Source of the DNA: Acidobacteriota bacterium
GTDB taxonomy: Bacteria; Actinomycetota; Actinomycetes; Actinomycetales; Microbacteriaceae
NCBI GenBank assembly: GCA_019352055.1
Contig: JABBOB010000019.1
Location: 1 to 45,367, forward strand
Length of the DNA: 45,367 nucleotides
Reading direction: 5' to 3'
Numbering within the stretch: position 1 is the first letter of the stretch; each line of letters opens with the position of its first letter. The position numbers and the translations under genes are program-made. The notes under the pieces were generated by a model. The model worked only from the letters and a program-made list of their open reading frames with translations. It did no database searches and was not told where the DNA came from. This document shows, piece after piece, positions 1-7,992 of this stretch.

Positions 1-60
1 AAGAAGAAGCACCGCAAGCTGCTGCGCAAGACGCGCCACCAGCGCCGCAACAAGAAGTGA
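1..60 (+). CDS. bS22-type small basic ribosomal protein, C-terminal end only
   Basis: The frame is open from the first base to a TGA at 58-60 and encodes about 19 residues, almost all Lys, Arg, His or Gln (KKKHRKLLRKTRHQRRNKK). This matches the C-terminus of the AURKAIP1/COX24-domain protein of actinobacteria, a roughly 32-residue 30S subunit protein called bS22. The start lies left of the window, so the gene is partial. A GC-rich hairpin follows the stop codon. The family call rests on the characteristic basic tail; nothing else of the protein is visible. Confidence 0.85.
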   Translation, partial: KKKHRKLLRKTRHQRRNKK

Positions 61-63
61 TCC

Positions 64-86
64 GGGCGGGCGCGCTGCGTCCGCCC
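64..86. terminator. Hairpin after the bS22 gene
   Basis: GGGCGGGCGC (64-73) can pair with GCGTCCGCCC (77-86) across a 3-nt loop, giving a 10-bp stem with one G-U pair. It begins 4 nt after the bS22 stop codon. There is no U-tract, as is usual in high-GC actinobacteria. It could also serve the gene on the minus strand ending at 172. Confidence 0.5.
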
Positions 87-171
87 CAGTGAGGTCTCGC
101 TGCGTGCACCCTGCGCTCAGCGAGGCTTCAGCGACGTCCCGCGAGCGGGGCCGCGTGTCGGGCGTTGACGC

Positions 172-918
172 TCAGCCCGACTGCGATGCCGCTTTGACGC
201 GCTTGCGCTCCGCACGGATGCTCGCCGGGTCCAGTTGCAGGATCCGCCATCCGGACTCCCGGGCGTGCCGCGCGAGGCCGTGGTCGGGGTTGACGGCGAC
301 CGCCGTCCCCACCGCGCTGAGCAGCGGCAGATCGTTGCTGGAGTCGCTGTAGGCGTAGCAGTCCGCAGGGTCCAGGCCGCGCTCGGCCATGATCGCCTGC
401 GCGGCGCGGGCCTTCTCGGGCCCGTGCATCGTGCCGGAGGTGAAACGGCCGGTGAAGATGCCGTCCTGGATCTCGAGCCCGCTGCCGATGCCGGCCGTCG
501 CCCCGAGCGTCGAGGCGAGCTCCTGCGCGAGGAAGTCCGGCGTCGCGGAGATCAGGTAGACCTCGTGCCCCGCATCGAGGTGGGCGAGCAGCAGTGCTCG
601 CGTCTCCGGCCAGATGCGCGGCTGCATGGTGCTGACGACCTGCTCCGCCAGGGCGTGGAGGCGCTCCGCGTGCTGGCCGGCGAGCAGGCGCATGCCGCGA
701 TCCCGGACCTCGTCCAGCACCGACAGCGACTCGCCCTTCCGCCGGAACGACGCCGCCTTCAGGCCGAACCGCAGGATGTCGCGCCACGACACGATGCCGA
801 GCGAGCGCGCTGCCCGAGCGAGGAACAACAGGCTCGCCCCGTTCACGAGGGTCTTGTCCACGTCGAAGAACGCGGCGACCGGCAGCGTCAGATCGGGCTT
901 CGGAGCATCGTCGGTCAT
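172..918 (-). CDS. HAD-IB family phosphatase (SerB-like)
   Basis: A 248-aa cytosolic haloacid dehalogenase superfamily hydrolase. Motif I is FFDVDKTLVNG near residue 18, with the nucleophile and acid/base Asp pair in DVDKT. The C-terminal motif IV region contains YSDSSNDLPLL with the Mg-binding Asp residues. The helical cap (residues about 30-130) is typical of subclass IB, which includes phosphoserine phosphatase and CicA-like phosphatases. The substrate cannot be deduced. The ATG at 918 lies 7 nt after the GNAT stop codon, so the two may be co-transcribed. A TAGACT box at 928-933 lies 9 nt upstream and could also give a nearly leaderless mRNA. Confidence 0.85.
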   Translation of the reverse strand: MTDDAPKPDLTLPVAAFFDVDKTLVNGASLLFLARAARSLGIVSWRDILRFGLKAASFRRKGESLSVLDEVRDRGMRLLAGQHAERLHALAEQVVSTMQPRIWPETRALLLAHLDAGHEVYLISATPDFLAQELASTLGATAGIGSGLEIQDGIFTGRFTSGTMHGPEKARAAQAIMAERGLDPADCYAYSDSSNDLPLLSAVGTAVAVNPDHGLARHARESGWRILQLDPASIRAERKRVKAASQSG

Positions 919-925
919 CGCCCGG

Positions 926-1405
926 TCAGTCTAGATCGGGGGCCTGCGCGCGACCCGGATCGCGTGGCTTCTCGAGGTGCACCACGTCGACGTCCGCGCG
1001 CCGGCGCACGTAGCCGGCCCGTTCGTAGATCCCGAGGTTGCGGAGGCTGCCGGTGCCGGTGAAGAGTGCGAACGTCCGCACCTCGGGCGGTGCGACCGAC
1101 TCGATGTGCGCGAGCAGCCGCCTCCCGAGTCCCTGCCCGCGCCGATCGGGCGCGACCATCAGGCGTCCGATCCGCCAGGTCGTCCCGTCGAGGGACGCCC
1201 GCACGCCGCCGATCAGCCGGGGGCCGTCGCGCAGCACCCAGGCGCTGTCCACCCAGGCCAGCACGTCCGCCAGCTCCTCGTGCAGCGCGGGGATGTCGAG
1301 GGTCCGATTCGTGATCGCCTCCGTCACCCACGAGGCCCGCTGCAGGACGAGGATCTCGGCGGCGTCGGCATGGGTCGCGGGCAGCAGGGTGGGCTCGTCG
1401 TGCAC
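926..1405 (-). CDS. GNAT family N-acetyltransferase
   Basis: A 159-aa single-domain GNAT protein. Acetyl-CoA-binding motif A is visible as MVAPDRRGQGLGRRLL, followed by a typical C-terminal strand-helix (LRNLGIYERAGYVRRR). The substrate amine is unknown. I place the start at GTG 1405 because a TAGCGT box at 1413-1418 sits exactly 7 nt upstream, the leaderless arrangement repeated across this window. An in-frame GTG at 1414 would overlap that box. It is divergent from the glutaredoxin-like gene and lies just upstream of the HAD phosphatase gene on the same strand. Confidence 0.8.
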   Translation of the reverse strand: MHDEPTLLPATHADAAEILVLQRASWVTEAITNRTLDIPALHEELADVLAWVDSAWVLRDGPRLIGGVRASLDGTTWRIGRLMVAPDRRGQGLGRRLLAHIESVAPPEVRTFALFTGTGSLRNLGIYERAGYVRRRADVDVVHLEKPRDPGRAQAPDLD

Positions 1406-1440
1406 CTTCGGCACGCTACGGCGTGAGTAGCCTCGGAAGG
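1406..1440. promoter_or_regulatory. Divergent leaderless promoter pair
   Basis: The 35-bp gap contains two outward-facing -10 boxes: TAGCGT on the minus strand (1413-1418, 7 nt before GTG 1405) and TAGCCT on the plus strand (1428-1433, 7 nt before GTG 1441). With a normal -10 to start-site distance, transcription would begin at or next to each start codon. No convincing -35 hexamers are visible. Confidence 0.55.
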
Positions 1441-1710
1441 GTGCTGACCCCCTCCGTGACCCTGATCGGCAAGCCCGGCTGCCACCTCTGCGACGAGGCG
1501 CGGGAGGTCGTCGCGCGGGTCGTCGACGGGCTCGCGGCGGACGGCGTCGCCGTCGAGGTGCAGGAGCGGTCGATCCTCGAGGACGCCGACCTGGATGTGC
1601 GCTGGCACGACGACATCCCGGTCGTGCTCGTCGGAACCGCGCTCCACGACCGCTGGCGCGTCGACCCCGACCGTCTCCGCGCCGACCTGCTGGCCGCTGC
1701 GGACGCCTGA
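1441..1710 (+). CDS. Glutaredoxin-like (DUF836 type) thiol-redox protein
   Basis: An 89-aa protein with an N-terminal thioredoxin-fold strand (VTLIGKPGCHLCDEA) carrying a CHLC redox motif at residues 14-17, in the glutaredoxin-like DUF836 pattern. The conserved cis-Pro region is visible as DDIPVVLVG. It probably acts as a small cytosolic disulfide reductase, but its partner is unknown. GTG 1441 is preferred over GTG 1423 because TAGCCT (1428-1433) is 7 nt upstream and the thioredoxin-fold strand starts directly after it. It converges on aspS. Confidence 0.8.
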   Translation: MLTPSVTLIGKPGCHLCDEAREVVARVVDGLAADGVAVEVQERSILEDADLDVRWHDDIPVVLVGTALHDRWRVDPDRLRADLLAAADA

Positions 1711-1774
1711 CCTCCTGGCTACGAGCCGTGGCCCGAGACCGCGACCGGATCGGCCTGGACGTCCTCGACCATGT

Positions 1775-1795
1775 CCGGCCGCAGATGCGGGCCGG
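1775..1795. terminator. Hairpin between convergent grx-like gene and aspS
   Basis: CCGGCCGC (1775-1782) pairs with GCGGGCCGG (1787-1795), with one bulged base and a 4-nt AGAT loop. It lies between the plus-strand stop at 1710 and the minus-strand aspS stop at 1811, where a bidirectional terminator is expected. No T-run follows. Confidence 0.45.
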
Positions 1796-1810
1796 CGGCA
1801 CCGGCGGGGC

Positions 1811-3121
1811 TCAGGGCAGCAGGCGGTTCGGGCCCCGGAACAGGTAGGTCGTCTCCCGGATGCTCGAGCGCTCCAGCATGAGCATCAGCACGCGCGCGAG
1901 CCCCATGCCGAAGCCGCCGTGCGGGGGGACGCCGTACCGGAAGAACTCGAGGTACGAGGCGAGCTCCGCGGGGTCGAGGCCCTTGTCGGCCACCTGCTCG
2001 AGCAGCACGTCGATGCGGTGCTCGCGCTGTGCGCCCGTCGAGATCTCGGTGCCCCGGTAGACGAGGTCGTAGCTGTTCGTGAGTCCCGGGACGTCCGCGT
2101 GACGCATGTGGTAGAAGGGCCGGATCCCGGTCGCGTAGTCCGTGACGAACACGAAGTCGTGACCGAACTCCTCCTTCACGTAGGCGGAGACGCGTCGTTC
2201 GCCCTCGGGGTCGAGGTCGCCGTCGGCGCGCGGCACGACGTACCCGCGCTCGGCCACGATGCGGATCGCATCGGCGAGCGGGATGCGCGGGAACGGTACG
2301 GTCGGCACCTCGATCGAGAAGCCGAACAGCCGCTCGATGTCCTCCCCGTGCTGGTCGGCGACCGCCTGGAAGCCCGCGACGAGCACGGCCTCGTGCATCG
2401 CCATCACGTCCTCGTGGCTGTCGATCCAGCTGATCTCCGCGTCGATGCTCGTGAACTCGGTCGCGTGCCTGGCGGTGAAGGACGGGTCGGCGCGGAACGC
2501 GTCCGCGATCTCGAAGATCTTCCCGAAGCCGGCGGCCTGCGCCATCTGCTTGAAGTGCTGCGGGCTCTGCGACAGGTACGCGGTCGTCTCGAAGTAGGGC
2601 ACCTGGAACAGCTCGGCTCGCGACTCCGAGGGGCTGGCCATCAGCTTCGGCGTGTGGATCTCGACGTAGCCGTGCTCGACCCACCACACGCGAAGGGCGT
2701 GCTCGAACGTGGTCTGCACCTTGAAGATCAGGGCGTTGACCGGGTTGCGCAGGTCGAGGAAACGATGGTCGAGGCGCTTGTCGATGGAGGAGTCCGCGGC
2801 GATCGGCTGCTCGGGCTCGCTCGCGGCGACCACGTCGAACGCCTCGACACGCACCTCGATTCCGCCGAGCTTCACGCGCTCGTCGTGCTTGAGCTGGCCC
2901 TGGACCCGCACGAAGCTCCCGAGCGCCAGCCCGGAGATCGCGAGGGAGATCGCGTCGTCCCCCTCCGGCCGCGGGCGCACGAGCTGCACCGAGCCGGACT
3001 CGTCGCGGAGCACGACGAACTGGATCTTCTTCTGATCCCGGACCGTCTCGACCCAGCCGGCGACGGCGACGGCGCCGTCCTCGCGTGCGGAGAGCTCGGA
3101 GATCAGAAGGCGCGCGGTCAC
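1811..3121 (-). CDS. aspS: Aspartyl-tRNA synthetase, archaeal-type (AspRS2)
   Basis: A 436-aa class IIb aminoacyl-tRNA synthetase that charges tRNA with aspartate. It has an N-terminal OB-fold anticodon-binding domain (residues 1-100), then the class II catalytic core with motif 2 (FEIADAFRAD) and motif 3 (GMGLARVLM). It lacks the GAD insertion of the roughly 590-aa bacterial form, so it belongs to the short archaeal/eukaryal-like type, often annotated as Asp-tRNA(Asn) ligase. The start is GTG 3121: TAGGCT (3130-3135) lies 8 nt upstream and the OB fold begins there. An upstream in-frame ATG at 3208 would add 29 residues encoded through a large hairpin. Whether it discriminates tRNA-Asp from tRNA-Asn is unclear (see findings). 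Confidence 0.93.
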   Translation of the reverse strand: MTARLLISELSAREDGAVAVAGWVETVRDQKKIQFVVLRDESGSVQLVRPRPEGDDAISLAISGLALGSFVRVQGQLKHDERVKLGGIEVRVEAFDVVAASEPEQPIAADSSIDKRLDHRFLDLRNPVNALIFKVQTTFEHALRVWWVEHGYVEIHTPKLMASPSESRAELFQVPYFETTAYLSQSPQHFKQMAQAAGFGKIFEIADAFRADPSFTARHATEFTSIDAEISWIDSHEDVMAMHEAVLVAGFQAVADQHGEDIERLFGFSIEVPTVPFPRIPLADAIRIVAERGYVVPRADGDLDPEGERRVSAYVKEEFGHDFVFVTDYATGIRPFYHMRHADVPGLTNSYDLVYRGTEISTGAQREHRIDVLLEQVADKGLDPAELASYLEFFRYGVPPHGGFGMGLARVLMLMLERSSIRETTYLFRGPNRLLP

Positions 3122-3148
3122 GGGCGAACAGCCTACGTGGCGAGGTGT

Positions 3149-3210
3149 CGGTGCATTTCGAAGGGGATCCTGTCCTCCTCGGGCTCCAGGAATCCCTTCG
3201 AAATGCACCG
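3149..3210. repeat. Long inverted repeat between divergent promoters
   Basis: Two 24-nt arms (3149-3172 and 3187-3210) match at 22 of 24 positions as reverse complements, around a 14-nt C/T-rich loop. The perfect core is TGCATTTCGAAGGG against CCCTTCGAAATGCA. It lies between the -10 boxes of aspS (3130-3135) and the histidine phosphatase gene (3261-3266), so it is not an ordinary end-of-gene terminator. Confidence 0.8.
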
Positions 3211-3272
3211 GGGAGGCGATTCTTCTACGGCGTGTGGCACTTGCTCTTACGTGCGCTCCCTACACTGCCGGG

Positions 3273-3908
3273 GTGGTCGCCCGAGCCCTGCATCTCGTCC
3301 GCCACGGCGAGGTGCACAATCCCGCCGGGGTCGTCTACGAGCGACTCCCGGAGTTCCGGCTGTCCGATCGCGGCCGCGTGATGGCCGCGACGACCGCCGA
3401 ATGGCTGGCCGACAAGCCGGTGACGCGGCTGATCGCATCGCCCCTGCTGCGCACGCAGCAGTCGGCGCAGCCGATCGCGGAGACGTTCGGTCTCGAGATC
3501 GAACCGGACGAGCGCGTCATCGAGGCAGGCAACCGATTCGCGGGGCGCTCCGTCGGCCGAAGCGTGCTGCGCACCCCCACTGACTGGCTGCTGTTCCGCA
3601 ACCCGCTCCGGCCCTCGTGGGGCGAGGCGTTCGTGGAGATCCGCGATCGCATGCGGCTCGCTGTGCTCGACGCGCTGCGGGCCGGCGACCCCGACCACGA
3701 CGTGGTCATCGTGAGCCATCAGCTGCCGATCTGGATGGTGCACCGCAGCGTGGTCGGCGCTCCGCTCCCGCACGACCCGCGGCACCGCCGCTGCGCGCTG
3801 TCGTCCGTCACCTCCTTCGCGATCCGAGACGGCCGGGTGATCGAGACCGGCTACGAGGACCCCGCCGGCGACCTCGTGCTCGGCGCCGTCGATCGAGGCG
3901 CGACATGA
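3273..3908 (+). CDS. Histidine phosphatase family protein
   Basis: A 211-aa phosphoglycerate mutase-like enzyme. The N-terminal motif LHLVRHGE contains the phospho-accepting His 11, and the second catalytic His is in VIVSHQLP. The fold fits broad phosphatase members of branch 1 better than glycolytic mutases. The substrate is unknown. The start is GTG 3273: TACACT at 3261-3266 is exactly 6 nt upstream, predicting a leaderless transcript, and the histidine phosphatase fold begins immediately. Its stop overlaps the next start (ATGA), which ties it to the cytochrome c maturation operon, an association often seen in actinobacteria. Confidence 0.87.
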   Translation: MVARALHLVRHGEVHNPAGVVYERLPEFRLSDRGRVMAATTAEWLADKPVTRLIASPLLRTQQSAQPIAETFGLEIEPDERVIEAGNRFAGRSVGRSVLRTPTDWLLFRNPLRPSWGEAFVEIRDRMRLAVLDALRAGDPDHDVVIVSHQLPIWMVHRSVVGAPLPHDPRHRRCALSSVTSFAIRDGRVIETGYEDPAGDLVLGAVDRGAT

Positions 3909-4480
3909 GGCGCGCGAGGCTCGTCGCCCCCGTGCTCGCCGCCCTCCTGCTGCTCACCGGCTGCTCGGAGCAGGGCGCGCAGACGGCAAACTCCGGGTAC
4001 ATCAGCGCGGGCAACGGTGCGTGGGAGCAGTGGAAGCAGCCGACCACCGCGCCCGTCACCTTCTCCGGCAAGACCATCGACGGTTCCACGTTCTCGTCGA
4101 AGCAGTACCTGGGCAAGGTCGTCGTCGTCAACTTCTGGTACGCCGGCTGTCCGCCGTGCCGGGCGGAGGCGCCCACCCTGAACGCGCTGGCCACCGCGTA
4201 CGCCGGGGAGGTGCAGTTCGTCGGAGTGAATGTCAGCGACGACAGCGTGACCGCGGCCGGGTTCGAACGGACCTACAAGTCGACCTACCCGAGCATCGTC
4301 GACCAGGAGGAGGGCGCGTCCGTGCAGCTCGCCTTCGAGTCGAGCAAGCCGCCGAAGGCGGTCCCCTCCACCCTCGTGCTCGACCGGAAGGGCAGGGTCG
4401 TGGCGCGCATCGTCGGGCTGGCCAACAAGTCGATCCTGAACCAGTACATCCAGGACGCCGTCGACGGGACGGCCGCGTGA
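3905..4480 (+). CDS. TlpA/ResA-like thiol-disulfide lipoprotein
   Basis: A 191-aa exported redox protein. The N-terminus is a lipoprotein signal with lipobox LTGC (Cys 20). The thioredoxin-like domain carries NFWYAGCPPC with the redox pair C82-C85. Proteins of this type reduce the haem-binding cysteines of apocytochrome c on the outer face of the membrane, receiving electrons from CcdA. The ATG at 3905 overlaps the preceding stop (ATGA), and the next gene overlaps its stop (GTGA), so translation of the three genes is probably coupled. Confidence 0.9.
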   Translation: MRRARLVAPVLAALLLLTGCSEQGAQTANSGYISAGNGAWEQWKQPTTAPVTFSGKTIDGSTFSSKQYLGKVVVVNFWYAGCPPCRAEAPTLNALATAYAGEVQFVGVNVSDDSVTAAGFERTYKSTYPSIVDQEEGASVQLAFESSKPPKAVPSTLVLDRKGRVVARIVGLANKSILNQYIQDAVDGTAA

Positions 4481-5196
4481 CGCTCGCCGGCGGGCTGCTG
4501 CTCAGCGCACCCGTCGCGATCGCGGCCGGAGCGCTGTCCTTCGCGTCGCCGTGCGTGCTGCCGCTCGTGCCCGGGTACCTCGGTTTCGTCGGGGGCGCCG
4601 ACCGACCGGAGGACCGCGCGCGCGGACGGATGGTGCTCGGCGCCGCACTGTTCGTGCTCGGCTTCTCCCTCGTCTTCGTGCTGACCTTCGTCGTCTTCGC
4701 TTCGGCCGGCTACTTCCTCCTGCAGTGGCAGGCAGTGATCACCCGGGTGGCCGGTGTGCTCGTCATCGTCCTGGGGCTCGTCTTCGTCGGGGGCCTCGGG
4801 CCGCTCCAACGCAGGCTGACGCCGGAATGGCGGCCCCGGGCCGGCCTCATCGGCGCCCCGCTGCTCGGCGCCGTGTTCGCCGTCGGCTGGACGCCGTGCA
4901 TCGGGCCGATGCTCGGGTCGATCGAGATCATGGCGCTCTCGGGCGGGACCGTCGGCACCGCCGCGGCGCTCGCCGTCTGCTACTCGATCGGCCTCGGACT
5001 GCCGTTCATGCTGCTGGCCGTCGGATTCGGCTGGGCGACCGGCGCTGTCGCCGTGCTGCGGAGGCACATCCGGGCGATCAACCTCGCGGGCGGTGCGCTG
5101 CTCGTCGTCGTGGGCGTGCTGATGCTCTCCGGGATATGGGGCCTCGCGGTGGCCGCCCTCCAGTCGACGTTGGGTGGCTATGTCTCGCCCATCTGA
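4477..5196 (+). CDS. ccdA: CcdA-type thiol-disulfide transmembrane transporter
   Basis: A 239-aa polytopic membrane protein with about six hydrophobic segments. The two conserved redox cysteines are in SFASPCVLPLVPG (helix 1) and GWTPCIGPML (helix 4), as in CcdA and the DsbD core. It carries reducing equivalents from cytosolic thioredoxin to the TlpA/ResA-like protein encoded just upstream. The GTG at 4477 overlaps the TGA of the lipoprotein gene by three bases. Its 3' end overlaps the start of resB, so the cluster is very compact. Confidence 0.92.
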   Translation: MTLAGGLLLSAPVAIAAGALSFASPCVLPLVPGYLGFVGGADRPEDRARGRMVLGAALFVLGFSLVFVLTFVVFASAGYFLLQWQAVITRVAGVLVIVLGLVFVGGLGPLQRRLTPEWRPRAGLIGAPLLGAVFAVGWTPCIGPMLGSIEIMALSGGTVGTAAALAVCYSIGLGLPFMLLAVGFGWATGAVAVLRRHIRAINLAGGALLVVVGVLMLSGIWGLAVAALQSTLGGYVSPI

Positions 5197-6796
5197 CGCC
5201 CAGAACAGCTTCTCGGACGACAAGGCCTCGGAGGAGGCGGGCGTCGTCAACCCGCGACTCGGCCCGCTCGAGTGGGTGCGCTGGGGCTGGCGCACCCTCA
5301 CGAGCATGCGCACGGCGCTCCTGCTGCTCCTGGCGCTCGCCGTCGCCGCGGTACCCGGGTCGCTGATCCCGCAGAACTCGAGCGACCCGAACGGCGTCAT
5401 CCAGTACCAGCAGGCGAACCCGGGCCTGTCGAAGGTCGTGGACGCGCTGCAGGGATTCGACGTCTACACGTCGTTGTGGTTCTCGGCGATCTACCTGCTG
5501 CTGTTCATCTCGTTGATCGGCTGCGTGGTGCCACGCCTGCGGCACCACTGGAAGGCGATGCGCAAGGCCCCGCCACGGACGCCGTCGCGCTTCACCCAGC
5601 TGCCCTCGTCCTCCTCCGTCCGTCTGCGCGGCGTCGCCGTGGAGGAGGCGCTCGCCGCGGGGGAGCGGGTGCTGAAGTCGGCGCGCTACCGGACCGCCCG
5701 GTACGGCACGAGCGTGTCCGCCGAGCGCGGGTACCTGCGCGAGACCGGCAACCTGCTCTTCCACAGCGCGCTCGTCGGCGTGCTCGTGACGGTGTTCGTC
5801 GGGGGCGGCTTCACCTACACGGGGCAGCGCGTGCTCGTCACCGGCGACACCTTCGTGAACGCCCAGACCTCCTACGACTCGCTCACCCCGGGTCGCTTCT
5901 TCAACGACGGGTCGTTGCAGGGCTACTCGTTGAAGCTCGATCGGCTCGACGTCGCCTACGAGCAGCAGAACCTCGCCGCCTTCGGCGAGGCCATCGACTA
6001 CACCGCTCACGTCACGACGAGGCTGCCCGGCCAGCAGCCGAAGTCGGCCGTCATCAAGGTGAACTCCCCGCTCGAGATCGCGGGCACCAGCGTGTACCTG
6101 CTCGGCAACGGGTACGCCGCACACGTCACCGTGACCAACCCGGACGGGTCGGTCGCGTTCTCGCAGTCGGTGCCGTTCCGGCCGCAGAACACCCAGATGA
6201 CGTCGCTGGGCGTCGTGAAGGTCCCGGACACCACGAACCAGAAGAAGCAGATCGGCCTGGTCGGCTTCCTCTACCCGACCGCGGCGGAGCAGACGGACGG
6301 CAGCTTCACCTCGATCTTCCCGGCCGCCGGCAAGCAGAGCCTCGTGTCCTTCCTGGTCTACGAGGGGAACGTCGGGCTCGACGCGGGCACGCCGAGGAAC
6401 GTCTACGAGCTCGACACCTCCCACATGAAGGAGGTCGCCGGCACCAAGGACCCCGTCCAGCTGAAGATCGGTCAGGCCCGGACCCTGCCGGACGGCCTGG
6501 GCACCGTGAAGCTCGACGGCATCACCCGGTACGCCGCCTTCGACATCCACCACGACCCGTCGCAGCAGTGGGTCGCGCTCTTCGTCGCGCTGGCGGTGCT
6601 CGGCTTGATCACGTCCCTCCTGGTGCCCCGGCGTCGCATGTGGATCAAGGTGCGGGAGGAGGGGGACGAGGTCCTCGTCGAGTACGCGGGTCTCGCGCGG
6701 GGCGACGATCCGAACCTCGCCCGAGCGGTCGCGGATCTCGAGAAGAGGCACCGCGCCGCCCTGCCGGAGGCCGCGCGCGAGAAGGCCTCCGTCTGA
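5180..6796 (+). CDS. resB: Cytochrome c biogenesis protein ResB
   Basis: A 538-aa ResB family protein, one half of the system II haem lyase. It has N-terminal transmembrane segments (LLLLLALAVAAVPGSLIPQ near residue 45, then around residues 95-115), a third at about 190-210, a large extracytoplasmic domain (about residues 210-460) and a final transmembrane helix before a charged cytosolic tail. It works with CcsB to deliver haem across the membrane and attach it to apocytochrome c. ATG 5180 lies inside the last codons of ccdA; GTG 5174 in frame would add two residues. A weak G-rich Shine-Dalgarno stretch precedes it. Confidence 0.93.
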   Translation: MSRPSDAQNSFSDDKASEEAGVVNPRLGPLEWVRWGWRTLTSMRTALLLLLALAVAAVPGSLIPQNSSDPNGVIQYQQANPGLSKVVDALQGFDVYTSLWFSAIYLLLFISLIGCVVPRLRHHWKAMRKAPPRTPSRFTQLPSSSSVRLRGVAVEEALAAGERVLKSARYRTARYGTSVSAERGYLRETGNLLFHSALVGVLVTVFVGGGFTYTGQRVLVTGDTFVNAQTSYDSLTPGRFFNDGSLQGYSLKLDRLDVAYEQQNLAAFGEAIDYTAHVTTRLPGQQPKSAVIKVNSPLEIAGTSVYLLGNGYAAHVTVTNPDGSVAFSQSVPFRPQNTQMTSLGVVKVPDTTNQKKQIGLVGFLYPTAAEQTDGSFTSIFPAAGKQSLVSFLVYEGNVGLDAGTPRNVYELDTSHMKEVAGTKDPVQLKIGQARTLPDGLGTVKLDGITRYAAFDIHHDPSQQWVALFVALAVLGLITSLLVPRRRMWIKVREEGDEVLVEYAGLARGDDPNLARAVADLEKRHRAALPEAAREKASV

Positions 6797-6938
6797 TGGG
6801 CGACCGTCCCCGCCTCCCTGCTCCGCGCCATGCGCGGGGTGCCGCCGGCGCCACGGGCGTTCCGGGAGGGGGTGCAGCGGACCTGATCGGGTCCTCCAGG
6901 CCGCAGTCGGTTCCGGGCACGGCGTTTAGGCTGCTGCC

Positions 6939-7937
6939 GTGGTGAATCCGCTCGATCAGATCTCAGAGCTCCTGCTGATCTCGGCGATCGCCGTGTACCT
7001 GATCGCGTTCATCGCGTTCGCACTGGACCTCGCCCGACGGTCGGCCGAGTCGCAGGCGAACGTCGACCTCGTTCGTCAGGTCGCGGACGTCGAGTCCTCC
7101 GCCGGTGGCACCGCCGTGCTGATCGCGGCGCCGCCCGCCCCGCCGGAGGCCCCCGCCCGGGGTCGTCGTGCCGCCGCCCGTTCCGGCATCGCCCTGATGC
7201 TCGTCGGCGCCGCCCTGCACCTGACGGCGGCCGTGCTCCGCGGCATCGCTGCCGGCCGGGTGCCGTGGGCGAACATGTACGAGTTCGCCATGACGGGCAC
7301 GCTGATCATGGTCGTGGTCTTCCTCGTCGCGCTGACCCGCGTCGACCTGAAGTTCCTCGGGGCGCCGATCTCCGGGTTCGTGGTGATCCTGCTCGGCATC
7401 GCGACCGTCAGCTACCACGTCGCCGTGTCCCCGCTGCCGCCCGCGCTGCAGTCCTACTGGCTGGTGCTGCACGTGCTCGTCGCGATGCTCGGCACGGGCT
7501 TCTTCACCCTCGCGGCCGCGCTGTCCGCGGCGCAGCTGCTGCAGGTCCTCCGCAGGAAGCGCGCGGAATCCGGGCGCCCCGAGCGGCTGCGGCTGCTCGC
7601 GACCGTCCCCGAAGCCGACCGGCTCGAGAACCTCGCCTACCGGATCAGCGTCGTGGGCTTCATCCTGTGGACCTTCACGCTCATCGCCGGCGCGATCTGG
7701 GCGGATCACGCATGGGGCCGCTACTGGGGCTGGGACACGAAGGAGGTGTGGACGTTCATCATCTGGGTCGTCTACGCCGGCTACCTCCACGCCCGCGCGA
7801 CTCTCGGCTGGCGGGGCACCGGTTCCGCCTGGCTGAACCTGATCGGCTACGCGTGCATCCTGTTCAACTTCGGCGTGGTGAACGTCTTCTTCCACGGGCT
7901 CCACTCCTACGCCGGTCTCCCCACCAGCCCCTCCTGA
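6939..7937 (+). CDS. ccsB: Cytochrome c biogenesis protein CcsB (CcsA family)
   Basis: A 332-aa multi-spanning protein with the haem-binding WWD signature, seen as GRYWGWDTKEVWTF near residue 265, and conserved membrane histidines before and after it. It forms the haem export and ligation complex with ResB. A charged linker rich in Arg and Ala separates the first helix from the rest. GTG 6939 is preceded by TAGGCT (6927-6932) with 6 nt between, so despite the 142-bp gap after resB it probably has its own leaderless promoter. Confidence 0.93.
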   Translation: MVNPLDQISELLLISAIAVYLIAFIAFALDLARRSAESQANVDLVRQVADVESSAGGTAVLIAAPPAPPEAPARGRRAAARSGIALMLVGAALHLTAAVLRGIAAGRVPWANMYEFAMTGTLIMVVVFLVALTRVDLKFLGAPISGFVVILLGIATVSYHVAVSPLPPALQSYWLVLHVLVAMLGTGFFTLAAALSAAQLLQVLRRKRAESGRPERLRLLATVPEADRLENLAYRISVVGFILWTFTLIAGAIWADHAWGRYWGWDTKEVWTFIIWVVYAGYLHARATLGWRGTGSAWLNLIGYACILFNFGVVNVFFHGLHSYAGLPTSPS

Positions 7938-7940
7938 GTG

Positions 7941-7989
7941 CGTTGTGAAGGGGTTCTTGCGCCGAAGGCCCAAGAACCCCTTCGCAACG
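7941..7989. terminator. Bidirectional terminator hairpin between ccsB and menC
   Basis: Two 19-nt arms (7941-7959 and 7971-7989) match at all but one position as reverse complements, the exception being a G-U pair. The loop itself can form GCC-GAA-GGC. It fills the 55-bp gap between the convergent stops of ccsB and menC. The inner arm (GAAGGGGTTCTTG) resembles the arm of the 3149-3210 element (GAAGGGGATCCTG). Confidence 0.75.
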
Positions 7990-7992
7990 GAA

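Noticed and set aside
5078-6751. A long antisense reading frame of about 557 codons opposite resB
   Set aside because: It is a shadow of the high third-position GC of resB. Its protein is Arg/Gly/Val-rich, has no recognisable domain, and resB itself is unmistakable. Many similar long frames occur opposite other genes.
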